A stretch of 11,931 nucleotides of DNA from assembly GCA_003452915.1 (NCBI GenBank), contig DMMZ01000013.1:334-12264 (forward strand), read 5' to 3'. The stretch comes from Clostridiales bacterium (lineage in GTDB: Bacteria; Bacillota; Clostridia; Oscillospirales; CAG-382). How positions within the stretch are numbered: the stretch's first letter is position 1; every line of letters begins with the position of its first letter. A model generated the notes under the pieces. That model did no database searches. It saw nothing but the letters and a program-made list of their open reading frames with translations, and was not told where the DNA came from. Made by a program: the position numbers and the translations under genes. Shown piece by piece: positions 5,055 to 11,931 of the stretch.

Positions 5055-6302
5055 TTATTCTATAAAGTTATTTTGAATAAGGCTTTTGATATCGGGTACC
5101 GGTTCGTTTTGAGTAGCGGTCTCCTCAAGCTTAATATTACCAAGCCGGTCACGCAGTGAGCGGACAAGACGCATTATTTCTGGATTTTTACTTGGTATAT
5201 TTGAGAAAATGCACATCTGCTCATTTGCGTTGTCTGTTAGCTTCTCGGTAAAAACTCCGATGCTTCTCACAGGCTTTTTCCAGTCGTAGCTGTCCCTGAA
5301 TATCTTATATACAATCTCAAAAAGTTCATCAGCGGTATTGACAGGTGCGGTAAAGCTGGTACGCTTGCTGTATGACACAAAAACATTATTTTTCACATTT
5401 ATACCAACACATCTCGTCTTAAAATTGTGCTTTATCAACCGCTGCGAAACGCCCGAACTCAATATATATAAAAGGGCAGCTATGTCATCGTTTGTATGAA
5501 TGTCAGCCGGTGTTGTTATGGTGTTGCCAATGCTTTTTATCTCGTCGTCGCTGGTAATTGTGGGGCAGAAGTTTCTGTCGTCTCCGTTGGCAAACTCCCA
5601 AAGGGTATAACCGCGTTTACCAAGCTCTCGGCAGAGCATATTTGGGTCGCTATTAGCAAGATCACCAATTGAAAGAATACCCAGCCGAAAAAGTTTATTG
5701 CGTGTTACAGAGCCGACAAAAAGCATCTCAAATGCAGGGCGGTTCCATACTGTATTTTTATAGTTATCTTTTGAAATAATTGTTACCGCATCCGGTTTTT
5801 TCAAATCCGAGCCAAGCTTTGCATAAATATAGTTGAAACTAACACCTACAGAGACTGTAAGTCCCAATTCGTTTTTTATAGTGTTCCTGACCTCGTCTGC
5901 TATTTCCGCACCGTTTTCAATGCTTAAGACGGTCTTTTCAAGCTCAACCCAAGCCTCGTCAAGTCCATACGGGGTTACTATTTCGCTGTAACGGCCATAT
6001 ATTTTTCTTGCAAGGCGTGTGTATTTCAGATATTTTTTGTAATCGGCAGTAACAGTTACCAATGAAGGGCACTTTGCCTTTGCGGTGTACATTGATTCGC
6101 CTGTGATTATCCCATATCGTTTTGCCAAATTATTTTTAGCAAGCACAATACCATGTCTTGAATCCGGGTCGCCGCAAACAGCCAAAGGTACCTTTTTTAG
6201 TTCGGGATTATTTACGCTCTCCACAGAAGCAAAATAGTTGTTCATATCACAGTGCAGAACAACTTTTTCGGGTAAATTGTACGAGTAAGCGTATGCTGAC
6301 AT
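5055..6302 (-). CDS. Y-family translesion DNA polymerase (DinB/UmuC-like)
   Basis: A 415-residue lesion-bypass polymerase. Palm metal ligands are visible as Asp19 in HCDMNNYFASVE and Asp115-Glu116 in YGLDEAW. The SVGVSFNYIYAKLGSDLKKP block (151-170), the thumb helix-hairpin-helix (about 190-240) and the little-finger domain (about 255-365) follow in family order. The start used is ATG 6300-6302, with GGAGG at 7 nt (6310-6314). A frame extension to 6332 would begin at the predicted transcription start with no ribosome site. The C-terminal tail (about 375-415) shows no obvious QLxLF clamp-binding motif. The promoter contains a LexA box, so SOS induction is expected. The SRAP gene follows on the same strand, giving a small damage-tolerance unit. 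DinB and UmuC subfamilies cannot be separated with certainty by eye. Confidence 0.93.
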   Translation of the reverse strand: MSAYAYSYNLPEKVVLHCDMNNYFASVESVNNPELKKVPLAVCGDPDSRHGIVLAKNNLAKRYGIITGESMYTAKAKCPSLVTVTADYKKYLKYTRLARKIYGRYSEIVTPYGLDEAWVELEKTVLSIENGAEIADEVRNTIKNELGLTVSVGVSFNYIYAKLGSDLKKPDAVTIISKDNYKNTVWNRPAFEMLFVGSVTRNKLFRLGILSIGDLANSDPNMLCRELGKRGYTLWEFANGDDRNFCPTITSDDEIKSIGNTITTPADIHTNDDIAALLYILSSGVSQRLIKHNFKTRCVGINVKNNVFVSYSKRTSFTAPVNTADELFEIVYKIFRDSYDWKKPVRSIGVFTEKLTDNANEQMCIFSNIPSKNPEIMRLVRSLRDRLGNIKLEETATQNEPVPDIKSLIQNNFIE

Positions 6303-6314
6303 AAAGACACCTCC

Positions 6315-6326
6315 AAACAAACGTTC
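6315..6326 (-). promoter_or_regulatory. Second, imperfect LexA-like site next to the ribosome site
   Basis: On the minus strand GAAC-GTTT-GTTT matches the LexA half-site pattern with one mismatch in the second half. It lies between the predicted transcription start and the GGAGG of the polymerase gene, 22 bp from the perfect box. Weak or cooperative binding is possible. Confidence 0.4.
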
Positions 6327-6338
6327 TTGCATGCTGTA

Positions 6339-6367
6339 AGTATATCAGAACATACGTTCCGTGTCAA
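6339..6367 (-). promoter_or_regulatory. SOS promoter with embedded LexA box
   Basis: A minus-strand -35 TTGACA (6362-6367), 17-nt spacer and -10 TATACT (6339-6344). The spacer holds the perfect palindrome GAAC-GTAT-GTTC (6348-6359), the Gram-positive LexA/DinR operator core. A repressor here would block polymerase binding, so the Y-family polymerase should be induced by DNA damage. Confidence 0.88.
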
Positions 6368-6409
6368 GTGTTTTTTATGTTTATATTAGGATAAATTATT
6401 ACTACTTTG

Positions 6410-6438
6410 TTGACTTCCGTTTTTTAATATGATAGTCT
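6410..6438 (+). promoter_or_regulatory. Possible promoter for galM and the GH127 gene
   Basis: TTGACT (6410-6415) with a 17-nt spacer and a weak -10 TAGTCT (6433-6438). A better -10 hexamer, TATGAT, sits at 6428-6433 but at poor spacing. It is divergent from the SOS promoter. No catabolite-repression site was recognised. Confidence 0.35.
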
Positions 6439-6475
6439 GTTTTTACAATGATATATATGGAAGTGGTATTTTTTT

Positions 6476-7501
6476 ATGACTAAAAAATATTTCGGATCGT
6501 TCGAAAATAACGATGTTAATTTGTTTACACTTCAGAATTATTATATAAAAGCTGAGCTTCTTGATTACGGAGCTACCTTACGTAGTCTTATTATAAACGG
6601 CAGAGATATTATATGCGGTTTTGATGATATTAACGCTTACCTTTCTGATAATTCGTACCAAGGTGCGATAATTGGCAGGTATGCAAACAGGATTGAAAAC
6701 GGTGGTTTTACATTAAATGGCTGCGAATATATACTTTTTAAAAACGAAAAAGGTGTTACCCATTTGCATGGTGGAAAACATGGTTTTGATAAACGTATAT
6801 GGAACGCTGCTGTAAAAAGCTGCGGCAACAGTCAAAGCATAGAATTTTCGCTTTTTTCTCCTGACGGTGAGGAGGGTTATCCGGGCAATCTCGAGGTTAC
6901 TGTTACATATACTCTAACCGAAAAAAATTTGCTGATTAATTATAAAGCCAAGTGTGACAAGGATACTCCGTTAAATCTGACAAACCATTCTTATTTTAAT
7001 CTTAACGGTTATAACAGCGGTGATATTTATTCCCATGTACTTAAAATCAATTCGGATATGTATTCAGAGGTTGATAAGTTACTTATTCCAATAAAAAAAG
7101 CATCAGTTTTAAATACTCCTTTTGATTTTAAAACACCTAAAAAAATCGGACAGGATATTAATAATAAACATCCACAACTTGATATTTGCGAAGGATATGA
7201 TCATAATTTTTATTTAAAAAAAGATATTATAAAAGATTTTGGCGATAAAAATTTACATGAAGCTGCAGTTCTATCTGTTGACGATTTAAGCATGAATATG
7301 TATACCGATATGCCTTGTATTCAGCTTTATACCGGTAATTTTTTGACAGGCAGTCAATCCTTTAAAAAAGGTGTTAAGCAAGAAAAGCATCATGCTTTAT
7401 GTCTGGAAACCCAATACGCACCAAATAGTCCGCATTGTGGTGAAGCAATACTTAAAGCAGGGGAAATATATAATAAAACAACTGCTTTTATATTTGAATA
7501 A
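6476..7501 (+). CDS. galM: Aldose 1-epimerase (galactose mutarotase)
   Basis: A 341-residue, full-length GalM-type beta-sandwich enzyme that interconverts alpha and beta anomers of aldoses in the cytoplasm (no signal peptide). Family motifs are GRYANRI (67-73), THLHGG with catalytic His98, NLTNHSYFNL with His171, EGYDHNF (239-245) and the catalytic base Glu311 in LETQYAPNSPH. It starts at ATG 6476 after a GGAAGTGG stretch, a moderate ribosome site. The GH127-type arabinofuranosidase gene follows 50 bp later on the same strand, so the two are likely cotranscribed, and the true substrate may be arabinose or another released sugar rather than galactose. Confidence 0.93.
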   Translation: MTKKYFGSFENNDVNLFTLQNYYIKAELLDYGATLRSLIINGRDIICGFDDINAYLSDNSYQGAIIGRYANRIENGGFTLNGCEYILFKNEKGVTHLHGGKHGFDKRIWNAAVKSCGNSQSIEFSLFSPDGEEGYPGNLEVTVTYTLTEKNLLINYKAKCDKDTPLNLTNHSYFNLNGYNSGDIYSHVLKINSDMYSEVDKLLIPIKKASVLNTPFDFKTPKKIGQDINNKHPQLDICEGYDHNFYLKKDIIKDFGDKNLHEAAVLSVDDLSMNMYTDMPCIQLYTGNFLTGSQSFKKGVKQEKHHALCLETQYAPNSPHCGEAILKAGEIYNKTTAFIFE

Positions 7502-7551
7502 ATTTAGTATATCAAATCTATGATAAATGTCAATTAAAATGAGGTTTTCTT

Positions 7552-9381
7552 ATGAATAAAAAAAAATTTACTCCTTTCACAACAAGCGAAATTAAACCAC
7601 AGGGATGGTTAAAAAGACAGCTAGAAATCCAAGCAGATGGACTGTGCGGAAACCTTGACCTTATTTGGCCGGATGTTTGCGACAGTAAATGGATAGGCGG
7701 CAGTCGTGACGGTTGGGAGCGTGTTCCTTATTGGCTGGATGGTTTTATCCCAATGGCTTATCTTCTGGAGCGTGACGATCTTATAAAGCGTGCGAAAATA
7801 TACATAGACGCAATTATAAACAATCAGGAGCCCGACGGATGGATTTGTCCCTGCCCATACGGACAGCGTGATAAATATGATGTCTGGGCATTTATGCTTA
7901 TCTGCAAGGTCTTGACGGTGTATTCTGATTGCAGTAATGATGAACGTGTACATATAGTATTAGAAAAAGCACTTCGTTGTTTAAATGAACATATTAAAAT
8001 AAATCCGCTTTTCAGCTGGGGAAAATTTCGTTGGTTTGAATGCTTGATACCTATATTTTGGCTTTATGACAGAACGCAGGAAAAATGGCTTTTGGACCTT
8101 GCAAGAGAACTAAAAAAGCAAGGTTTTGATTATAATGATTATTTCGAGAACTTTACAGATATTATACCAAAAAATGAGTGGCGGTTTGATACCCATGTTG
8201 TTAATTTAGCAATGTGTTTGAAATCGGATTCGCTGTATTCATTGCTTGACGGTAGAAACCCCGATAGCTTTGCTGACATGGCAATTGAAATTCTTATGAA
8301 ATATCACAGCATGGCAGCCTTCCACTTTACGGGGGACGAATGCCTTGGAGGTGGCAGTCCGATACGAGGAAGCGAATTGTGCGGTGTTGTTGAAGCTATG
8401 TATTCCTATGAGCATCTGCTTGCGAATTCGGGTAACCCGAAGTGGGGAGATATACTTGAGAGGGTAGCGTTCAATGCTCTGCCTGCAACGATAAGTGAGG
8501 ATATGTGGACGCATCAATACGACCAGATGTCAAACCAACCGGAATGCAGTATCATGCCCGAAGGAAAAGTCGTTTTTGGAACAAACAATGGAGAATCGAA
8601 TCTTTTTGGGCTTGAACCGAATTACGGTTGTTGTACGGCTAACTTCGGACAGGGATATCCAAAACTTGCACTGAACGCTTTTATGCATAATGAGGAAGGA
8701 CTGGCGGCAACACTATTATTACCCTCGGAGGTTACTTTTACATTTGGTGAAGCGATAATAAACTGTGTTTGTATAACAGAATATCCTTTTAATTATGATA
8801 TAAAATATATTATTACAACAAATAAGCCCGTGGAATTTATTTTCTCGGTTCGGATACCATCTTTTGCAGAAACTGCTTCGGTAAACGGAATTGCTGTAAA
8901 AGCGGGTGAATTTTATAATATAAAAAAAGAATGGAAAGGTAAGGAAGAGATAAATATTACTCTTTCTTTTAAAATAGAGCTTTTAAAACGACCTTCAAAT
9001 TTATATTGTTTAGTCAGAGGACCGATACTATATTCACTGCCGATTAAAGATAAAAAGGTTATGCACGAATATGAAAAAGATGGTGTAAAACGCAGCTTTC
9101 CGTATTGTGATTATGAGCTTTTTCCTTTAGAAAAATGGAATTACGGCTTTGTATCAGATTCATTTAACATTACCGAAAGAAATGTTGGTGAAATTCCTTT
9201 CTCATCAGAAAACCCTCCGATGTATATAGAAACCGAACTTGCCGAAGTCGAATGGAGCTTTGCAAACGGAGTTTGTGCCGAAAAACCTGTATCAAATACA
9301 ATATTGTCAATACCTCAGAAAATGCGTTTAATCCCATATGGCTGCACAAAATTACGTATGACCGAATTACCTAAATTATAA
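7552..9381 (+). CDS. GH127-type beta-L-arabinofuranosidase (DUF1680 family), cytoplasmic
   Basis: A 609-residue glycoside hydrolase of the GH127/GH146 group. Residues about 5-385 form the (alpha/alpha)6 barrel and 385-605 the beta-sandwich region. The unusual Zn/Cys active site is intact: acid/base Glu263 in HFTGDECLGG, Zn ligands Glu275 and Cys277 in SELCGVVE, and the Cys360-Cys361 pair in NYGCCTANFGQGYPK, one of which is the nucleophile in characterised members. There is no signal peptide, so it should act on imported oligosaccharides. The ribosome site is GAGG about 8 nt before ATG 7552. It is the second gene after galM. GH127 versus GH146 cannot be settled by eye, and specificity for beta-L-arabinofuranose is inferred from the family. 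Confidence 0.88.
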   Translation: MNKKKFTPFTTSEIKPQGWLKRQLEIQADGLCGNLDLIWPDVCDSKWIGGSRDGWERVPYWLDGFIPMAYLLERDDLIKRAKIYIDAIINNQEPDGWICPCPYGQRDKYDVWAFMLICKVLTVYSDCSNDERVHIVLEKALRCLNEHIKINPLFSWGKFRWFECLIPIFWLYDRTQEKWLLDLARELKKQGFDYNDYFENFTDIIPKNEWRFDTHVVNLAMCLKSDSLYSLLDGRNPDSFADMAIEILMKYHSMAAFHFTGDECLGGGSPIRGSELCGVVEAMYSYEHLLANSGNPKWGDILERVAFNALPATISEDMWTHQYDQMSNQPECSIMPEGKVVFGTNNGESNLFGLEPNYGCCTANFGQGYPKLALNAFMHNEEGLAATLLLPSEVTFTFGEAIINCVCITEYPFNYDIKYIITTNKPVEFIFSVRIPSFAETASVNGIAVKAGEFYNIKKEWKGKEEINITLSFKIELLKRPSNLYCLVRGPILYSLPIKDKKVMHEYEKDGVKRSFPYCDYELFPLEKWNYGFVSDSFNITERNVGEIPFSSENPPMYIETELAEVEWSFANGVCAEKPVSNTILSIPQKMRLIPYGCTKLRMTELPKL

Positions 9382-9391
9382 ATAATACTGT

Positions 9392-9420
9392 TTGACTATA
9401 TAGATTTATAATGGTATTAT
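9392..9420 (+). promoter_or_regulatory. Promoter of the dockerin-DUF4127 gene
   Basis: TTGACT (9392-9397) with a 17-nt spacer and TATTAT (9415-9420), starting 11 bp after the GH127 stop. No terminator is visible between the genes, so read-through from galM and the GH127 gene may add to this promoter. A GGGGGA ribosome site (9443-9448) precedes the ATG at 9455. Confidence 0.65.
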
Positions 9421-9454
9421 TAATTATATAGTTATAAAAAATGGGGGATATTAA

Positions 9455-11437
9455 ATGAAAGTTAAAAAAATGTATGCAAGAATTGTCGTATTTTTAATAA
9501 TAACGGCTTTTCTACTTCCACTTGTACCTTTTACAAATGTTTCTGCGGTATCAAGTCTTTCCTCGATTTTAAAGGAAAACAAAGGCTGCACTGTTAACGG
9601 AAGCTACTTAATGGGTGTAGAAGGAAGATCGACAGTCGAGGATTTACTCCTGTTGTTTAGCGACAGCAGCATTGAGATAGAGACAGATAGCACCTATGTC
9701 GGCACAGGTGACAAAATAAAGCTAATGAACGGCAGCACTGTTGTTGACGAACTTACAGTTGTTGTTGCGGGTGATACTAATGGTGACGGACAGGTAGGTG
9801 CGCTAGATTATCTTCGTATTAAACGTGCTGTATTGGGTACATTTACACTTGAGAAGGAATATTTGCTTTCCGCACTAGTTTCGGGAAATACCAAGCCGAA
9901 CGCAAAGGATTATCTGTTTGTTAAACGTCATTTTCTTGGTACATTTAATTTGTATGGCGGTGGCACAATGGATTATAACGGTACAAAAATAGCATACATT
10001 CCGATTGACGACCGTCCGGTTAATGTTGACAGAGTAATTTACCTTGCAGAATCTGCAGGCTATGAATTATTAATGCCTAAAAAAGATTATTATGCAACAA
10101 AGCTTGACGGAAATGGAACAAACACAAACGGTACAAAATACGGGAACCGAGAGGAACTCTTAAAGTGGCTCAAAGCGGTAGATGCTGAATGCGATTATTT
10201 TGTTATTTCACTTGATCAGATGCTTTCGGGCGGTCTTGTTAATTCCAGAATTCAGAACAATACCGATTTAAGCTATGAATACGAAATAATAGATTATCTT
10301 CTTCAGTTGAATGAAAATAATAAGGTATATTTCTTCGATACCGTTATTCGATTAGCTTCAACAGTAAACTATAACGGTTATGGTATGGAAGAGTATAATA
10401 TACTTCGAAATTATGGAGCTGTTGAAAGAAAAATACTTACAGGTAATGATTTAACAATTAAGAAAATTATAGATGGATATAAATATAATAAAAGCGGAGT
10501 AGAAATATCAAGCAGTCTTTCAAGTAGTGAAATCGATTCTTATCTTGCAGCCAGAGCAAGAAAGCTGAAAATTATAGACTATTTTCTTGAAGAAGGCAAA
10601 GATATCCTAAATTATTGTTATATCGGTGTTGACGATTCTAGTCCGAAGAATACTATTCAGACGAATGAAATAGCTTATATTACAAACAGGTTAAACGAAA
10701 ATGGTGTGCTTTCAGCAGCGTGTGACGAGCTTGGAATGATGGGAATTGCACGACTAACAGCAGATTTATACAAGAGTAAGGTTAAGGTTTCTGTCACATA
10801 TTTTGGCGGTAGCGAAAATGAAGCTGCTGACAGTTACGACATAGGTAATCTTAAATCGACTGTTGATATTCATCTAAATTCGCTTAATACTGTTATTACA
10901 AACAGCAATGATGCAGAGCTGAATATTCTCATACTGACAAAACCTAAGAGTTTGAGTATTGCCGAGTACAGCAACATGCTGCTTGATACAGCAGAATATA
11001 ATCTGGAGAATAAAAGACCTACTGTTATTATTGACGCTTCATCAAATCTGGGTACACTGCAATTTTTAATGGCGGAAAGAAAGATTCAGCTTTCCTCGCT
11101 TTTAGGCTACAGCAGCTGGAATACGGTAGGCAATGCAATAGGTATTGCGCTTTCACAGGGTGTAACCAGATATATTTTTTTAAAATGCAACCTTGACGTA
11201 ACAAATGATTCGAACATAAGCTTTTTAAAGAACATAACTTTTGCTTATGTTAAGGATATAAATTATAAAATCGGAAACGTAAGCACCAGTAAATTATTAT
11301 CGCTTATTAACAGCAGCGAGATTATAACATCAGTGAAGATTTATAAAACCAAAAATATCGGAACAGTCAGCGTATCTGGCTACCGATTTCCATGGAATCG
11401 TTCTTTTGAAGCGACTTTTGATATATTTATTAAATAA
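9455..11437 (+). CDS. Secreted dockerin protein with a DUF4127 domain
   Basis: A 660-residue exported protein. Order: Sec signal peptide (1-31, cleavage after NVSA), a small beta module of the kind that often precedes clostridial dockerins (about 35-104), a dockerin (105-165), then a DUF4127 domain (about 178-660). Dockerin repeat 1 has a full calcium loop (Asp107, Asn109, Asp111, Asp118) followed by YLRIKRAVLGTF. Repeat 2 keeps DYLFVKRHFLGTF but lacks acidic loop positions (Leu141, Ser143, Asn145). DUF4127 motifs seen are YIPIDDRPVNVD, VISLDQMLSGGLVNSR, YIGVDDSS, CDELGMMG and the terminal FPWNRSFE. The function of DUF4127 is not established; extracellular and probably glycan-related is inference from the dockerin and neighbours. 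It has its own promoter. Confidence 0.87.
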   Translation: MKVKKMYARIVVFLIITAFLLPLVPFTNVSAVSSLSSILKENKGCTVNGSYLMGVEGRSTVEDLLLLFSDSSIEIETDSTYVGTGDKIKLMNGSTVVDELTVVVAGDTNGDGQVGALDYLRIKRAVLGTFTLEKEYLLSALVSGNTKPNAKDYLFVKRHFLGTFNLYGGGTMDYNGTKIAYIPIDDRPVNVDRVIYLAESAGYELLMPKKDYYATKLDGNGTNTNGTKYGNREELLKWLKAVDAECDYFVISLDQMLSGGLVNSRIQNNTDLSYEYEIIDYLLQLNENNKVYFFDTVIRLASTVNYNGYGMEEYNILRNYGAVERKILTGNDLTIKKIIDGYKYNKSGVEISSSLSSSEIDSYLAARARKLKIIDYFLEEGKDILNYCYIGVDDSSPKNTIQTNEIAYITNRLNENGVLSAACDELGMMGIARLTADLYKSKVKVSVTYFGGSENEAADSYDIGNLKSTVDIHLNSLNTVITNSNDAELNILILTKPKSLSIAEYSNMLLDTAEYNLENKRPTVIIDASSNLGTLQFLMAERKIQLSSLLGYSSWNTVGNAIGIALSQGVTRYIFLKCNLDVTNDSNISFLKNITFAYVKDINYKIGNVSTSKLLSLINSSEIITSVKIYKTKNIGTVSVSGYRFPWNRSFEATFDIFIK

Positions 11438-11508
11438 ATAAGGTATTTTGTACAAAAATAAATATTCATAATAAGCGATTTTTGTTGTATAAAATTACAC
11501 TTTTTATA

Positions 11509-11536
11509 TTGACATTGTGCATATTTGATGTATAAT
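11509..11536 (+). promoter_or_regulatory. argG promoter
   Basis: TTGACA (11509-11514), 16-nt spacer and TATAAT (11531-11536), both perfect hexamers. TGTGCAT and ATGTATA in and around the spacer loosely resemble an ArgR box with one extra central base, so arginine repression is possible but unproven. The rest of 11438-11573 holds no gene and no convincing terminator. Confidence 0.82.
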
Positions 11537-11573
11537 AACTTATATATATACACTCGAAAGCAAGATATTAGTT

Positions 11574-11931
11574 ATGAGTAACAAAATAAAAAAGGTAGTT
11601 CTCGCATATTCCGGAGGACTGGATACCTCAATAATAATTCCGTGGTTAAAAGAAAATTACGATAATTGTGAGGTTATCGCTGTTTCCGGTGACGTTGGTC
11701 AGGGTACGGAGCTTGATGGTCTTGAGGAAAAAGCAATAAAAACAGGTGCGTCCAAACTTTATATAGAGGATCTTAAAAAAGAATTCGTTGAAGACTTTAT
11801 TTTCCCGACATTAAAAGCAGGTGCTGTTTATGAGGGAGATTACCTTCTCGGTACTTCGTTTGCAAGACCAGTTATTGCAAAGCGTATAGTTGAAATCGCA
11901 CAGGCTGAAGGTGCGGATGCAATTTGTCACG
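11574..11931 (+). CDS. argG: Argininosuccinate synthase, N-terminal part (cut by window end)
   Basis: The first 119 codons of ArgG, which joins citrulline and aspartate using ATP in the penultimate step of arginine synthesis. The N-terminal PP-loop AYSGGLDTS binds ATP, and EGDYLLGTSFARPVIAK is the substrate-binding region of the family. The ATG at 11574 gives the standard N-terminus (MSNKIKKVVLAYSGG). Its ribosome site is weak (AAAG about 12 nt upstream). The gene has its own promoter and is not obviously part of the sugar cluster. The remaining roughly 280 residues lie outside the window. Confidence 0.97.
   Translation, partial: MSNKIKKVVLAYSGGLDTSIIIPWLKENYDNCEVIAVSGDVGQGTELDGLEEKAIKTGASKLYIEDLKKEFVEDFIFPTLKAGAVYEGDYLLGTSFARPVIAKRIVEIAQAEGADAICH

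Noticed and set aside
6303..6332. Upstream ATG at 6332 extending the Y-family polymerase by 10 codons
   Set aside because: It coincides with the predicted transcription start and has no ribosome site. The ATG at 6302 has GGAGG at 7 nt.
7621..7953. Minus-strand frames inside galM and the GH127 gene (also 6637-6828 and 8239-8517)
   Set aside because: They are shadows of strongly conserved plus-strand enzymes and show no family motifs or ribosome sites.
11444..11460. TTTTGTACAAAA palindrome after the dockerin gene
   Set aside because: There is almost no loop, a single G-C pair per arm and no U-tract tied to a stem, so not a convincing terminator.

Overview
The window looks like a piece of a low-GC Clostridia chromosome, probably an uncultured gut or rumen Oscillospirales-like species. 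Support: AT-rich DNA, consensus sigma-A promoters with 17-nt spacers, strong GGAGG ribosome sites, a Gram-positive LexA box (GAAC-N4-GTTC), a cyclic-di-GMP-I riboswitch and a clostridial-type dockerin. Taxonomy is inferred from these features, not from a search.

Layout. Positions 1-410 hold the tail of an IS21-family insertion sequence (3' part of istB and a probable right end). A minus-strand two-tRNA operon follows (tRNA-Leu(UAA), then initiator tRNA-fMet, with promoter and terminator). Positions 934-3690 hold a minus-strand three-gene membrane operon: a 59-residue TTG-started tail-anchored protein that is easily missed, an ABC-ATPase-like protein that has lost every catalytic motif, and an eight-helix permease whose last extracytoplasmic domain resembles a SipW-type signal peptidase with Thr in place of the catalytic Ser. 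Two imperfect 45-bp repeats, each with a promoter core, lie 97 bp apart in front of it. This operon is the best candidate here for an undescribed system.

Positions 3704-4256 hold a monocistronic lipoprotein gene under a complete regulatory cassette: promoter, c-di-GMP-I aptamer, overlapping intrinsic terminator, ribosome site. The pairing logic predicts that ligand turns the gene on. Positions 4296-6367 are a DNA-damage module on the minus strand: a Y-family DNA polymerase whose promoter carries a perfect LexA box, followed by an SRAP (YedK/HMCES-type) abasic-site protein, with a hairpin-rich spacer between them.

From 6410 the plus strand carries carbohydrate genes: aldose 1-epimerase (galM), an intracellular GH127-type beta-L-arabinofuranosidase with its Zn/Cys active site intact, and a separately promoted secreted protein with a signal peptide, an N-terminal dockerin and a DUF4127 domain. 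The window ends inside argG (argininosuccinate synthase), which has its own promoter.

The first two sugar genes probably act together on arabinose- or galactose-containing glycans, the epimerase handling anomers released by the hydrolase. No functional link is visible between the sugar genes, the SOS module and the membrane operon.
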